Positions 41,391 to 50,609 of a stretch of DNA of 64,000 nt are shown here, one piece after another. The notes beneath the pieces are model-generated. The model had not been told where the DNA came from and did not search any database. It worked only from the letters and a program-made list of their open reading frames with translations. Position numbers and translations under genes: made by a program. The stretch is taken from the NCBI RefSeq assembly GCF_000012485.1, contig NC_007512.1, positions 1,427,001 to 1,491,000 of the forward strand. The letters run 5' to 3'. Source of the DNA: Pelodictyon luteolum DSM 273 (GTDB lineage Bacteria > Bacteroidota > Chlorobiia > Chlorobiales > Chlorobiaceae). Positions within the stretch are counted from its first letter, which is position 1. Each line of letters starts with the position of its first letter.

Positions 41391-43132
41391 TTTTACAGGC
41401 TCTCTATGACTACTACCAGCGCAAAGCTGTCGATCCGGATAGCGGTATTGCGCCAGAAGGTTTCGTATGGAAAGAAATTCCTTTTGTTATAGTGATTAAT
41501 CACGAGGGTGATTTCATCTCACTTGAAGATACCCGAGAAGGAGATGGCAAAAAGAAACGGGCGAAAAAATATTTGTTACCGAAATCAGTCGGACGTTCAG
41601 GATCCAATGGATGGATGACAAGCTTTCTTCTATGGGATCATTACGGCTATGTGTTGGGTCATGCAAGAAGTGAAGGTGAAAAAGATCAGGTGATGGCTCA
41701 AAAACAGATGCTAAGCTTTATTAAAAAGATTCAAGATTTGCCTCAGGAGATTAAAGAAGACAACGGTGTCTTGGCTGTCATTCGTTTTTATGATCAACGC
41801 TCATATGAAAAAGTAAAAGATTCAGATAAGTGGGAAGAGTGCTCTAAAATCATCGGGTGCAATATGAGTTTTAGGCTGGATGGCGATAGCAGTCTTATAC
41901 CATGCAATACTAGCGTTCAGAAATATATTGCGGATCAATGTGACGAAAACGCTGATGGTGTTACCGGCTTATGTCTTATCACAGGGAAAAGAGGAGAAAT
42001 AGCCAGAATTCACAGTGATACACCGATAAATAAAGACTCAAAAAAATTTGTGTCCTTTCAGAGGAGCTCAGGATATGACTCTTATGGAAAGGAACAGGCA
42101 TTTAATGCCCCAATCAGTAAATCAGCTGAGTTCGCTTATACCACTGCCATGAATATGCTCTTAGGAAAGGACTCAATAAATAAAGTGCAGGTAGGTAATA
42201 CGACAAGTATTTTCTGGTCACAAAAAGAAGATGTCTTTGAGGCGATTTTTCCATCATTCTTTGGGTACAATAAAGACAATCCTGATGCTGATGTCAAAGC
42301 TGTAAAAACTCTTTTTGAAAGTGCCTGGACGGGATACGTAAATACCAACTCAAACACACGGTTCTATATACTGGGGCTTTCGCCGAATTCAGCTCGCATT
42401 GCTGTCCGATTTTGGCATACCGGAAGTATCGGGAAATGTTCCGGAAATATCAAACAGCATTTCGATGATCTTGAAATCATCAGACCTTCACATGATAGAG
42501 GACATTATTCCTTGTTCTGGCTTCTTTCCGCAATAGCACACGAGAAAAAGGTTGACAATATTCCGCCAAATCTCTCAGGACAAATTTTTGAAGCCGTTAT
42601 AACGGGAGGGACTTACCCGGCAACCATGCTTCAGCAGACCATAAGGCGCATTCGTGCAACTCAGGACGTCACAAGGGTTCAGGCAGGAATTTTAAAAGCC
42701 TATCTCAATAGATTTCACAGAATTTACTCAACCAAAGAAAAGGAGACAATCACCGTGGCTCTTGATTCTAATAATATCAATCCGGGATATCGGCTTGGGC
42801 GGCTTTTTGCCGTACTTGAAAAAATTCAGGAGGAAGCAAACCCCGGAATAAACGCAACGATACGTGACCGGTTTTATGGCGCGGCTTCATCCACACCGGT
42901 TACGGTATTTTCGCAATTACTTAAACTGAAAAACCATCATCTTGCAAAACTCGACAATGAAGGCCGAAAGGTCAATTTCGAGAGGATGCTTTCTGACATA
43001 TTTGCCGGGATCGATGCAAGTATGCCAGCACATCTTGCCATGGAGGATCAGGCCCGTTTTGCTATCGGCTACTATCACCAACGACAAGCATTGTTTACAA
43101 AGTCATCTTCAAACAACGAATCCAAAAATTAG
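41387..43132 (+). CDS. cas8c: Cas8c (Csd1), type I-C large subunit
   Basis: 581 residues, usual for Csd1. Starts [20 protein letters not shown] and includes [27 protein letters not shown] and [18 protein letters not shown]. It is the large subunit of type I-C Cascade, recognising the PAM and starting DNA opening. The first two-thirds of the gene are clearly AT-richer than the neighbouring genes, which suggests replacement by transfer. The last 125 codons can also be read separately as Cas11c. Confidence 0.95.
   Translation: MILQALYDYYQRKAVDPDSGIAPEGFVWKEIPFVIVINHEGDFISLEDTREGDGKKKRAKKYLLPKSVGRSGSNGWMTSFLLWDHYGYVLGHARSEGEKDQVMAQKQMLSFIKKIQDLPQEIKEDNGVLAVIRFYDQRSYEKVKDSDKWEECSKIIGCNMSFRLDGDSSLIPCNTSVQKYIADQCDENADGVTGLCLITGKRGEIARIHSDTPINKDSKKFVSFQRSSGYDSYGKEQAFNAPISKSAEFAYTTAMNMLLGKDSINKVQVGNTTSIFWSQKEDVFEAIFPSFFGYNKDNPDADVKAVKTLFESAWTGYVNTNSNTRFYILGLSPNSARIAVRFWHTGSIGKCSGNIKQHFDDLEIIRPSHDRGHYSLFWLLSAIAHEKKVDNIPPNLSGQIFEAVITGGTYPATMLQQTIRRIRATQDVTRVQAGILKAYLNRFHRIYSTKEKETITVALDSNNINPGYRLGRLFAVLEKIQEEANPGINATIRDRFYGAASSTPVTVFSQLLKLKNHHLAKLDNEGRKVNFERMLSDIFAGIDASMPAHLAMEDQARFAIGYYHQRQALFTKSSSNNESKN
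42755..43132 (+). CDS. cas11c: Cas11c, small subunit translated from inside cas8c
   Basis: A GTG at 42755, in frame with cas8c, has AAAAGGAG at 42738-42745, nine bases upstream. It would give 125 residues beginning (M)[24 protein letters not shown]. Type I-C systems are known to make Cas11c from an internal start of cas8c at this position, with this length, and the small subunit is needed to build Cascade. Seen: codon, ribosome site and length. Inferred: use in this organism. Confidence 0.7.
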   Translation: MALDSNNINPGYRLGRLFAVLEKIQEEANPGINATIRDRFYGAASSTPVTVFSQLLKLKNHHLAKLDNEGRKVNFERMLSDIFAGIDASMPAHLAMEDQARFAIGYYHQRQALFTKSSSNNESKN

Positions 43133-43143
43133 GGAGAACAATC

Positions 43144-44043
43144 ATGAGCGATCTTACAAAGAGGTACGATTTTGCATTACTGTTTGATGTACAGGACGGC
43201 AATCCAAACGGTGATCCTGATGCAGGAAATCTGCCCAGAATAGATGCAGAAACCGGCATGGGTCTGGTAACCGATGTTTGCCTAAAACGCAAGGTTAGAA
43301 ACTATGTGCAGCTTTCAGGTAAGGATATTTTTATCAAGGAAAAAGCTGTTTTGAATACCCTAATCAGCAATGCATATGAAGAGCAGAAAATAGACCTTAC
43401 AAAAGATCCTGTCGATTTGAAAGATGGCAAGAAACGCAACAAAGACGGCACTGCGCAAGGTGGTGAGGTCGAGAAAGGCCGTTCCTATATGTGTTCAAGA
43501 TACTACGACATCCGCACATTTGGAGCGGTGATGTCTACAGGAGCTAACGCTGGTCAGGTGCGTGGACCCATTCAGATTACTTTTGCCCGGTCGGTTGAGC
43601 CGGTCGTTGCATTGGAGCACAGCATTACCCGTATGGCTGTCACAACTGAAGCGGATGCGGAAAAACAAAGCGGCGATAACCGGACGATGGGCAGAAAGTA
43701 CACTGTACCCTACGGGCTGTATTGTTCACATGGTTTCGTTTCGGCTCACCTCGCAAATCAAACCGGCTTCTCAGCAGAAGATCTCAAACTGTTCTGGGAA
43801 GCCTTACAGAATATGTTCGAACATGACCGCTCTGCAGCCCGAGGTATGATGTCTACTCGAGGACTCTATGTTTTCGAACACAGCACAGCTTTGGGTAACG
43901 CTCCGGCCCACAAGTTGTTTGAACGGATTAAAGTGGAACGGAAGCCGGAATCAGAAGGTCCGGCTCGTTCATTTGAAGACTATACCGTTACGATAGATGA
44001 AAGCGGACTTGACGGCGTGACTTTGCATAAAATGCTGTGCTGA
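43144..44043 (+). CDS. cas7: Cas7c (Csd2), type I-C backbone subunit
   Basis: 299 residues. The signature [21 protein letters not shown] opens the protein, as in Csd2; [18 protein letters not shown] follows. Several copies coat the crRNA spacer in Cascade. GGGAG precedes the ATG, and the next gene (cas4) overlaps its end by seven bases. Confidence 0.96.
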   Translation: MSDLTKRYDFALLFDVQDGNPNGDPDAGNLPRIDAETGMGLVTDVCLKRKVRNYVQLSGKDIFIKEKAVLNTLISNAYEEQKIDLTKDPVDLKDGKKRNKDGTAQGGEVEKGRSYMCSRYYDIRTFGAVMSTGANAGQVRGPIQITFARSVEPVVALEHSITRMAVTTEADAEKQSGDNRTMGRKYTVPYGLYCSHGFVSAHLANQTGFSAEDLKLFWEALQNMFEHDRSAARGMMSTRGLYVFEHSTALGNAPAHKLFERIKVERKPESEGPARSFEDYTVTIDESGLDGVTLHKMLC

Positions 44044-44693
44044 AAAGCATGTACGCTGCATCCGATTTCATAGCGCTCTCGGCATTGCAACACTTCGTTT
44101 ATTGCCCCCGACAGTGTGCATTGATCCATATCGAACAGGTATGGGCTGAAAACAGCTTCACTGCTGAGGGTAGGGTAATGCATGAACGTGTTGACGACGG
44201 AGAAACATCGTACCGTTCGGGGGTTCGAACTACAAGGAGCGTCTTGCTACGAAGTTCTATGCTGGGTGCTTCGGGTATAGCTGACGTTGTCGAGTGGCAT
44301 AAGAGCAATAGCCTTGAGGAACCGTTCCCGATAGAGTACAAGCGAGGAAGGCAGAAAAAGCATGATGCCGACAAGGTTCAACTCTGTGCCCAAGCCATCT
44401 GTCTTGAGGAGATGCTTAACCTGACAATACCTGCCGGAGCATTGTTCTATGGACAGACAAAACGGCGGTTCGATGTGACTTTCGATTCAACACTTCGAGC
44501 AAAAACCGTTTCTACTGCAGAATGCGTTCATGAACTGTTCAGGAATGGCGTCACTCCCCTGCCGGAACCCGGCCCGAAATGTACACAGTGCTCATTACAG
44601 GAGCTCTGTCTTCCTAAGGTCGTTGCACATAATCGGTCGGCTAAAGAGTATGTGCACAAACTGCTTCATGAACTGTCGGAGGGTGAAATTTGA
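44037..44693 (+). CDS. cas4: Cas4 iron-sulfur nuclease for spacer acquisition
   Basis: 218 residues from GTG 44037 (ATG at 44049 is the alternative). The first cluster cysteines are in YCPRQCALI and the last three in [10 protein letters not shown]. The RecB-like nuclease core appears as [19 protein letters not shown] and [12 protein letters not shown]. Cas4 trims prespacers and fixes PAM choice with Cas1-Cas2. Its stop overlaps the TTG start of cas1. Confidence 0.94.
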   Translation: MLKSMYAASDFIALSALQHFVYCPRQCALIHIEQVWAENSFTAEGRVMHERVDDGETSYRSGVRTTRSVLLRSSMLGASGIADVVEWHKSNSLEEPFPIEYKRGRQKKHDADKVQLCAQAICLEEMLNLTIPAGALFYGQTKRRFDVTFDSTLRAKTVSTAECVHELFRNGVTPLPEPGPKCTQCSLQELCLPKVVAHNRSAKEYVHKLLHELSEGEI

Positions 44694-45721
44694 AAAAGCT
44701 GCTCAACACGCTGTTCGTAACTACGCAAGGAGCATATCTGTCGAAAGAAGGAGAGTGTGCGGTAATAAAAATCGATAAGGTTGAAAAGGTACGGCTGCCC
44801 CTTCATATGCTTGACGGAATTATCTGCTTCGGGCAGATAACCTGCAGCCCATTTCTCATGGGTCACTGCGCAGCCAATGGCGTAACCGTAACGTTCCTTA
44901 CCGAATACGGCAAGTTCCTCTGTCAGGTACAGGGGCCAACAAAAGGCAACATTCTGCTCAGGCGTGCACAGTACAGGCAAGCTGATAACTATCTGCAGTC
45001 GGCCATGCTTGCCCGATCGTTCGTCATCGGGAAAATCGGTAATAGTAGAGTTACGCTAGCAAGAGCCCTGCGGGACCACCCCGATAAGATCGATTGCGAA
45101 AAGATGCATTATGCTCAGCAACTGCTGGCAGGCTGTATAAAAAAGCTTGGAAATGAAACCGATCAGGAGCGAATCAGAGGCATCGAGGGTGAAGCTGCAA
45201 GAATATATTTCGAGGTATTCGACCAGTGCATTACCTCTTCTGATCCGTTGTTCTGCTTCAATGGCCGGAACCGTCGGCCGCCGGTTGACCGGGTAAACTG
45301 CCTGCTGTCGTTTCTCTATACCCTTGTGACGCACGATATCCGATCTGCACTTGAGTCATGCGGGCTCGATCCTGCAGCGGGTTTTCTGCATAAAGACCGA
45401 CCCGGCCGCCCGAGCCTTGCGCTCGATATGCTGGAAGAGTTCCGTTCCTATATAGCCGACAGAATGGCATTGTCGCTGATTAACCGGGGACAGATTCATG
45501 CGAATGATTTCACAGTATCCGCAACTGGCGCTGTGCTGATGAAAGACGATGCAAGAAAAACATTACTAACGGCTTACCAAAAAAGAAAACAGGACGAAAT
45601 AGAGCATCCTTTTATAAGAGAGAAAATGGCTGTAGGACTGATTTGGCATATGCAGGCTATGTTGCTGGCCCGTTATATCCGAGGGGATATCGATATGTAC
45701 CCACCCTTTGTCTGGAGATGA
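44690..45721 (+). CDS. cas1: Cas1 integrase, subtype I-C
   Basis: 343 residues from TTG 44690, with GGAGGG six bases before it. The metal-binding residues are in GIEGEAARIYFEVF (Glu), THDIRSALESCGLDP (His) and HKDRPGRPSLALDMLEEFR (Asp). It inserts new spacers next to the leader together with Cas2. Translationally coupled to cas4. Confidence 0.96.
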   Translation: MKKLLNTLFVTTQGAYLSKEGECAVIKIDKVEKVRLPLHMLDGIICFGQITCSPFLMGHCAANGVTVTFLTEYGKFLCQVQGPTKGNILLRRAQYRQADNYLQSAMLARSFVIGKIGNSRVTLARALRDHPDKIDCEKMHYAQQLLAGCIKKLGNETDQERIRGIEGEAARIYFEVFDQCITSSDPLFCFNGRNRRPPVDRVNCLLSFLYTLVTHDIRSALESCGLDPAAGFLHKDRPGRPSLALDMLEEFRSYIADRMALSLINRGQIHANDFTVSATGAVLMKDDARKTLLTAYQKRKQDEIEHPFIREKMAVGLIWHMQAMLLARYIRGDIDMYPPFVWR

Positions 45722-45724
45722 CCG

Positions 45725-46015
45725 ATGCTGGTACTTGTAACCTATGACGTCAATACAGAAACGCCTGCCGGCAGGCGAAGGTTACGCAGGATTGCTAAAA
45801 CTTGCCAGAACTATGGGCAACGAGTTCAGTTTTCCGTTTTTGAATGCAATGTCGATCCGGCACAATGGGTAAAACTCCGTGCAAAGCTGATGCAGGAAAT
45901 GAATCCTGCCCATGACAGCCTGCGATTTTATTTTCTCGGTTCAAACTGGCAGAATCGTATTGAACACGAAGGAGCAAAAGAACCGCGCGACCTTGAAGGA
46001 CCGCTAATTTTATAA
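45725..46015 (+). CDS. cas2: Cas2, adaptation subunit
   Basis: 96 residues. Begins MLVLVTYDVNTETPAGRRRLRRIAK with the first-strand Asp; the ferredoxin-like core and the beta strand SLRFYFLG follow. Forms the bridge of the Cas1-Cas2 integrase. It starts three bases after cas1 and is the last gene before the array. Confidence 0.96.
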   Translation: MLVLVTYDVNTETPAGRRRLRRIAKTCQNYGQRVQFSVFECNVDPAQWVKLRAKLMQEMNPAHDSLRFYFLGSNWQNRIEHEGAKEPRDLEGPLIL

Positions 46016-46127
46016 CACGCGAACCTCAAGCTGCACCTGAAAACCCAGAAATGTTCGCGAGAAAGCTTAAAAGCATTATTTATAGCAACTTAACTCTTCA
46101 TGTCATCAGGTTTGCGTAAAGTGTTAT

Positions 46128-46155
46128 TTGACATACGAAACGGTTCGCGGATAAT
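46128..46155 (+). promoter_or_regulatory. Leader promoter of the CRISPR array
   Basis: A perfect TTGACA at 46128-46133, a 16-base spacer and GATAAT at 46150-46155 lie in the 180-base leader between cas2 and the first repeat. Transcription would begin about 34 bases before the array, reading along the plus strand. Confidence 0.7.
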
Positions 46156-46195
46156 GCTCCGCAACCCGTGGAATAGCTGACTCTATAGATTGACA

Positions 46196-48792
46196 GTCGC
46201 GCCCCACGCGGGCGCGTGGATTGAAACTTTGATGAATGGAACCTATCGGACGAGCGAGTAGTCGCGCCCCACGCGGGCGCGTGGATTGAAACAGCGTAGG
46301 GTATAGGTACGGTATCGATAGGGTAGTCGCGCCCCACGCGGGCGCGTGGATTGAAACTGATAGTGTGGTATGGCCAGCCATTATAGGCCGCGTCGCGCCC
46401 CACGCGGGCGCGTGGATTGAAACCGGACGGGGATCACATTATTGCCCGCCGTAACGAGGTCGCGCCCCACGCGGGCGCGTGGATTGAAACCTTGTGAAGA
46501 AAATGGCGCAATTAAAGGTGTTGGTCGCGCCCCACGCGGGCGCGTGGATTGAAACAATGATGGTGGTACGATTTACAACCTCGTTGTGGTCGCGCCCCAC
46601 GCGGGCGCGTGGATTGAAACAATCGGATTGCAGACCGTATCTATGAGATGCTTGAGTCGCGCCCCACGCGGGCGCGTGGATTGAAACTCATGCCCGCCGT
46701 TGAAGTTCAGCAAGGGATCGAGGTCGCGCCCCACGCGGGCGCGTGGATTGAAACACCAAAATCACAGTCGTTTTCGTAACCGCAACGGTCGCGCCCCACG
46801 CGGGCGCGTGGATTGAAACGGGTAGTTATGGCGGAGCATCTGGAGCGTGGGGTGTCGCGCCCCACGCGGGCGCGTGGATTGAAACGCCGAGCTGATGGTT
46901 GGCCTCTGGGGTGGCATCGTCGCGCCCCACGCGGGCGCGTGGATTGAAACAAAACTTGGTGCAACAAAAGTCACGCTGTCTGAGTCGCGCCCCACGCGGG
47001 CGCGTGGATTGAAACAAGTCCGCTCGGAGTATCGTGGACCTGGTCCCAGTCGCGCCCCACGCGGGCGCGTGGATTGAAACTTTGTATACATGGGGGCTTG
47101 CCTTTGGTGGGCCGGTCGCGCCCCACGCGGGCGCGTGGATTGAAACCTATAACCTCATTACATGGTTGGAGCACCGCTATGTCGCGCCCCACGCGGGCGC
47201 GTGGATTGAAACGAAGCGAATACGACAAATCATACTCTCCGCCGGGTCGCGCCCCACGCGGGCGCGTGGATTGAAACTTTTTCGAGGGTGCCGGGGACGG
47301 AAGGGGACTCGTCGCGCCCCACGCGGGCGCGTGGATTGAAACTACCCTGTGGTTGAGCTTGATGGCGCAGGCGCTGTCGCGCCCCACGCGGGCGCGTGGA
47401 TTGAAACTGAATATCCGGCGCCATCTTACGGAACGCATCGGTCGCGCCCCACGCGGGCGCGTGGATTGAAACTTGAACGCGTCGCTTTCGTCGGCGACAA
47501 TCATTGTCGCGCCCCACGCGGGCGCGTGGATTGAAACTCTTCCGGACCGAGCTCCTCGATGTATGGGTTCGGTCGCGCCCCACGCGGGCGCGTGGATTGA
47601 AACAGTTATCCTTTTGAGGTTAAAGTTCGTACGCGAGTGTCGCGCCCCACGCGGGCGCGTGGATTGAAACCGAGGCAAGTACGCAGGGTTCGTCAGGTTC
47701 AAGGTCGCGCCCCACGCGGGCGCGTGGATTGAAACAATATCGGCCTGCATATCCAACAGCGCGTTTATCGTCGCGCCCCACGCGGGCGCGTGGATTGAAA
47801 CTCGTCAAACGCTATCCTCATAAAAGGGCGTGATGTCGCGCCCCACGCGGGCGCGTGGATTGAAACATCCGGGAGGTGCAGGAGGCGACCGGCATCCCGG
47901 TCGCGCCCCACGCGGGCGCGTGGATTGAAACAGCGACGACATCAGCCGACAGATACGGCTCGATGGTCGCGCCCCACGCGGGCGCGTGGATTGAAACATG
48001 TACCGGACAGCCCGCAAAAATGCAATCTCCGTCGCGCCCCACGCGGGCGCGTGGATTGAAACTAAAAAACCTTGAGGAGGTAGGGTTATGAAAGTGGTCG
48101 CGCCCCACGCGGGCGCGTGGATTGAAACAACCAGGAGCGATGGCTCGATGATGTAGATGATGCAGTCGCGCCCCACGCGGGCGCGTGGATTGAAACAAAC
48201 TCATTTGTTGTTGTTTCCCGGTTCCGCTGGGTGTCGCGCCCCACGCGGGCGCGTGGATTGAAACCACTATAAAATCAGAAGAAAGAGAAGGCAAGGAAGG
48301 TCGCGCCCCACGCGGGCGCGTGGATTGAAACTATTCGACGATTATCACCATAATAAGATGAAGCAAGTCGCGCCCCACGCGGGCGCGTGGATTGAAACGC
48401 CTCAAGACGGGCAGCAGTGTTATCGAGAGCCCGGTCGCGCCCCACGCGGGCGCGTGGATTGAAACAGGTAAGTTCCTGCCGACCGAGGAGAAGATTGCTC
48501 GTCGCGCCCCACGCGGGCGCGTGGATTGAAACTACTTCGGCTCTCGCGGGCTTGAGAAGATTGGGCAGTCGCGCCCCACGCGGGCGCGTGGATTGAAACT
48601 TCGGGATACAGCGCGTCAACTGATACCCGTGCCCGTCGCGCCCCACGCAGGCGCGTGGATTGAAACATGAGTCTCCCTGCTACTCTTCGCAAGCGGTTCG
48701 AGTCGCGCCCCACGCGGGCGCGTGGATTGAAACGCCTATCTGGGACGACGGGTCCCAGCTTTTCGGGTCGCGCCCCACGCGGGCGCGTGGAT
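46196..48792 (+). CRISPR. Type I-C CRISPR array, 40 repeats and 39 spacers
   Basis: The 32-base repeat (first copy 46196-46227; starts GTCGCGCCCC, contains the stem GCGCCC/GGGCGC, ends ATTGAAAC) is of the I-C class and matches the adjacent cas genes. I count 40 starts from 46196 to 48767, with 39 spacers of 33-36 bases. Copies are identical except the 38th (48635), which has one G-to-A change, and the last (48767), which keeps only its first 26 bases. The leader with its promoter is at the cas2 side, so the degenerate copy marks the old end. No repeated spacer was noticed. Confidence 0.97.
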
Positions 48793-48827
48793 CTGGGAAC
48801 TTGAGGTACTGTTCGTTCGCGATGGCG

Positions 48828-48857
48828 GTCTTCTTCCCCACACGCGGGGGGGGGGTC
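48828..48857. repeat. Degenerate type I-E-like CRISPR repeat
   Basis: GTCTTCTTCCCCACACGCG followed by a run of ten G resembles the palindromic repeats of type I-E arrays (GTCTTCCCCAC...GTGGGG), with a two-base insertion and a decayed right arm. It begins 36 bases after the last recognisable I-C repeat and matches the better copy at 49449. It is unrelated to the I-C repeat. Confidence 0.5.
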
Positions 48858-48901
48858 CATCAGCAAGGGAATCAAACCGCGGAATTAACCAGGGATTATA
48901 G

Positions 48902-49092
48902 TACATCGTCATCGACATAGGGCCAGACGCCCCACTCGACAAAGTTACCGAAGGCATTAATCTGAGCTTTGAACGCTACAAGGCAATACAACGCATCATC
49001 ATCCTGATGGGCGACAAAGCCCCCGAGATCCAAAAAAAGCTGACTATGAGACGGGAAAGATGCTCGTAGAGCTGCAGAGAAGACTGAAATAA
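48902..49092 (+). pseudogene. Frameshifted gene fragment of unknown family
   Basis: From 48902 one frame reads YIVIDIGPDAPLDKVTEGIN, continues through a helical FERYKAIQRIIILMGDKAPE and reaches a run of seven A (49032-49038). After it, the next frame continues naturally as ADYETGKMLVELQRRLK and stops at 49092. One extra A would join them. The charge pattern and helices look like a real protein C-terminus, but a stop codon directly precedes 48902 and I recognise no family. It lies between the two I-E-like repeats and may be phage-derived. Confidence 0.45.
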
Positions 49093-49203
49093 AAAAAGCG
49101 ATATAAAGAAGACCGGAGCCTTTCTTCCCGGTGGGCCGGCATTACCCGCCCCCCCCTCATCGCACTACAAATATACGCACGAATCGCTAAAATATAACCC
49201 GCC

Positions 49204-49448
49204 ATGATCGAGCCAATTATCCACATCGAGGTCGCCGGGATCCAAGAACTCAAAAGCCTGCTCGCCCGCATAACCAGCCCTCGCACAGCAAGTAACCAAA
49301 GACAGCGACGCACTCCACGGCATCGGCACCATCCTCTACAAAAGCGCCATCACCACCATCAACCAAGGCGGCCGGCCACTCTACAAACCACTCGCCCAAA
49401 GCACCATCAACAAACGATGGGCCAAAGAGCAAACGCGCACCCCCGGCA
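49204..49448 (+). pseudogene. Remnant of a Mu-like phage virion morphogenesis (gpG-type) gene
   Basis: ATG 49204 begins MIEPIIHIEVAGIQELKSLLARITSP, then a frameshift near 49280, after which the next frame reads LAQQVTKDSDALHGIGTILY and then TINQGGRPLYKPLAQSTINKRWA. The layout (beta start, helix, then a G-G-x-P-x-(Y/W)-x-P-L-x-x-x-T motif) resembles phage tail-completion/virion-morphogenesis proteins. The reading runs straight into the I-E-like repeat at 49449, so the gene is cut and frameshifted. Family assignment is by pattern, not alignment. Confidence 0.5.
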
Positions 49449-49477
49449 GTCTTCCCCACAGGCGTGGGGGTGTTGTG
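49449..49477. repeat. Isolated type I-E-like CRISPR repeat
   Basis: A 29-base unit beginning GTCTTCCCCACAGGCGTGGG and ending in GGTGTTGTG has the intact CCCCAC/GTGGGG stem of I-E repeats. Only one copy is present; no second copy follows at spacer distance. With the decayed copy at 48828 it suggests the remains of another array. The 280 bases after it (to 49757) are AT-rich and hold no gene I recognise. Confidence 0.6.
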
Positions 49478-49757
49478 ATACCCTCAATCGCACAATATCT
49501 GGTAATATTATTCCAAAATAGAACGCACAATACATTCTATCAGCTCGCCGTGTTCAACAATGAGCTTCGGATGATTGATAACAGGCAAGATCTGGATTAT
49601 GAACAGTTTCGCGCTTTTCGCTTCGTTCAGCTATACCGATGTATGTTCCCCGTGCTCGTAAAAACTTGACAGGAAGACTGACTTCACAGATAAGAGTGTT
49701 TGCGCGATAGCAGAATCAGAAAAGCCGGGGGAAATCACTTATGGGGAAACTCACCCT

Positions 49758-49803
49758 GCCGGTTATGATTCCGTACCCTCTAGTGGACGGAATCATAACC
49801 GGC
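49758..49803 (-). terminator. Long inverted repeat downstream of slipin gene
   Basis: GCCGGTTATGATTCCG (49758-49773) and its exact complement CGGAATCATAACCGGC (49788-49803) enclose a 14-base loop, 13 bases after the stop of the minus-strand slipin gene. A 16-base-pair stem without a T run suggests a terminator or an mRNA-end barrier. Confidence 0.6.
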
Positions 49804-49816
49804 GGCCTCCGCTCCG

Positions 49817-50572
49817 TCAGGACTTGTTCAGGAAGACAGAGAAGAGATCGATCGGGATCGGGAAAACGGTCGTCGAGTTGTTCTCCTGGGCGATGTCCTT
49901 CAGGGTCTGCAGGTAGCGCAGCTGCAGGGCCGAAGGAGCAGAGGAGATGACCATGGCAGCGTCAGCCAGACGCTGGGCGGCCTGGAACTCACCCTCGGCG
50001 TTGATGATCTTCGAACGGCGCTCACGCTCCGCCTCGGCCTGCTTGGCCATGGCGCGACGCATCTCTTCGGGAAGGTCAATCTCCTTCACCTCCACCTTGC
50101 TCACCTTCACACCCCAGGGCTCGGTGTCCTTGTCGAGAATGGACTGGATCCGGGTATTGATTTCATCGCGCTCGGCCAGGAGATTATCAAGCTCTCCCTG
50201 TCCACAGACACTCCGGAGGGTGGTCTGGGCAAGCTGCGAGGTCGCGAAATGGAAATCCTCGACATCGATAATGGCCTTTACCGGGTCGAGCACCCTGAAG
50301 TAGACCACCGCACTTACCTTCACCGACACGTTGTCGCGGGTGATGATGTCCTGCGGGGGGACATCGAGTGTGACGGTGCGGAGGTCCACCCGCACCATCT
50401 TGTCGATGCCCGGGATGAGGATGATGAGCCCCGGACCTTTGGGACCGAGCAGCCTGCCGAGGCGGAACACGACGGCCCGTTCGTATTCGCGCATGATCTT
50501 GATCGAAGAGGCCAGAAAGGCCGCAACGAGGATCAGTATGGTGAGAAAATTGAAAGTAAGCATAGTGTGCAT
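49817..50572 (-). CDS. Slipin (SPFH/Band 7/stomatin family) membrane protein
   Basis: 251 residues. One N-terminal membrane helix ([19 protein letters not shown]), then the SPFH domain ([42 protein letters not shown]) and a coiled-coil Glu/Arg-rich segment ([14 protein letters not shown]) leading to [14 protein letters not shown]. Slipins oligomerise at the membrane and are usually encoded next to an NfeD protease, as here; NfeD cleaves their hydrophobic C-terminus ([14 protein letters not shown]). Confidence 0.93.
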   Translation of the reverse strand: MHTMLTFNFLTILILVAAFLASSIKIMREYERAVVFRLGRLLGPKGPGLIILIPGIDKMVRVDLRTVTLDVPPQDIITRDNVSVKVSAVVYFRVLDPVKAIIDVEDFHFATSQLAQTTLRSVCGQGELDNLLAERDEINTRIQSILDKDTEPWGVKVSKVEVKEIDLPEEMRRAMAKQAEAERERRSKIINAEGEFQAAQRLADAAMVISSAPSALQLRYLQTLKDIAQENNSTTVFPIPIDLFSVFLNKS

Positions 50573-50609
50573 CCTTTATGGTTATTGTTGATATGGTTGT
50601 CTGTTCCTG

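Noticed and set aside
42600-42760. ATG at 42628 in cas8c as the Cas11c start
   Set aside because: Its nearest purine-rich stretch is too far upstream, and the GTG at 42755 has proper spacing and the expected product length.
46098-48920. Many open frames with repeated 'SIHAPAWGAT' or 'APHAGAWIET' peptides
   Set aside because: They are translations of the CRISPR repeat and its spacers, not proteins.
49478-49757. Insertion-sequence remnant
   Set aside because: A 64-codon frame continues here, but I found no transposase motif, terminal inverted repeat or target duplication.
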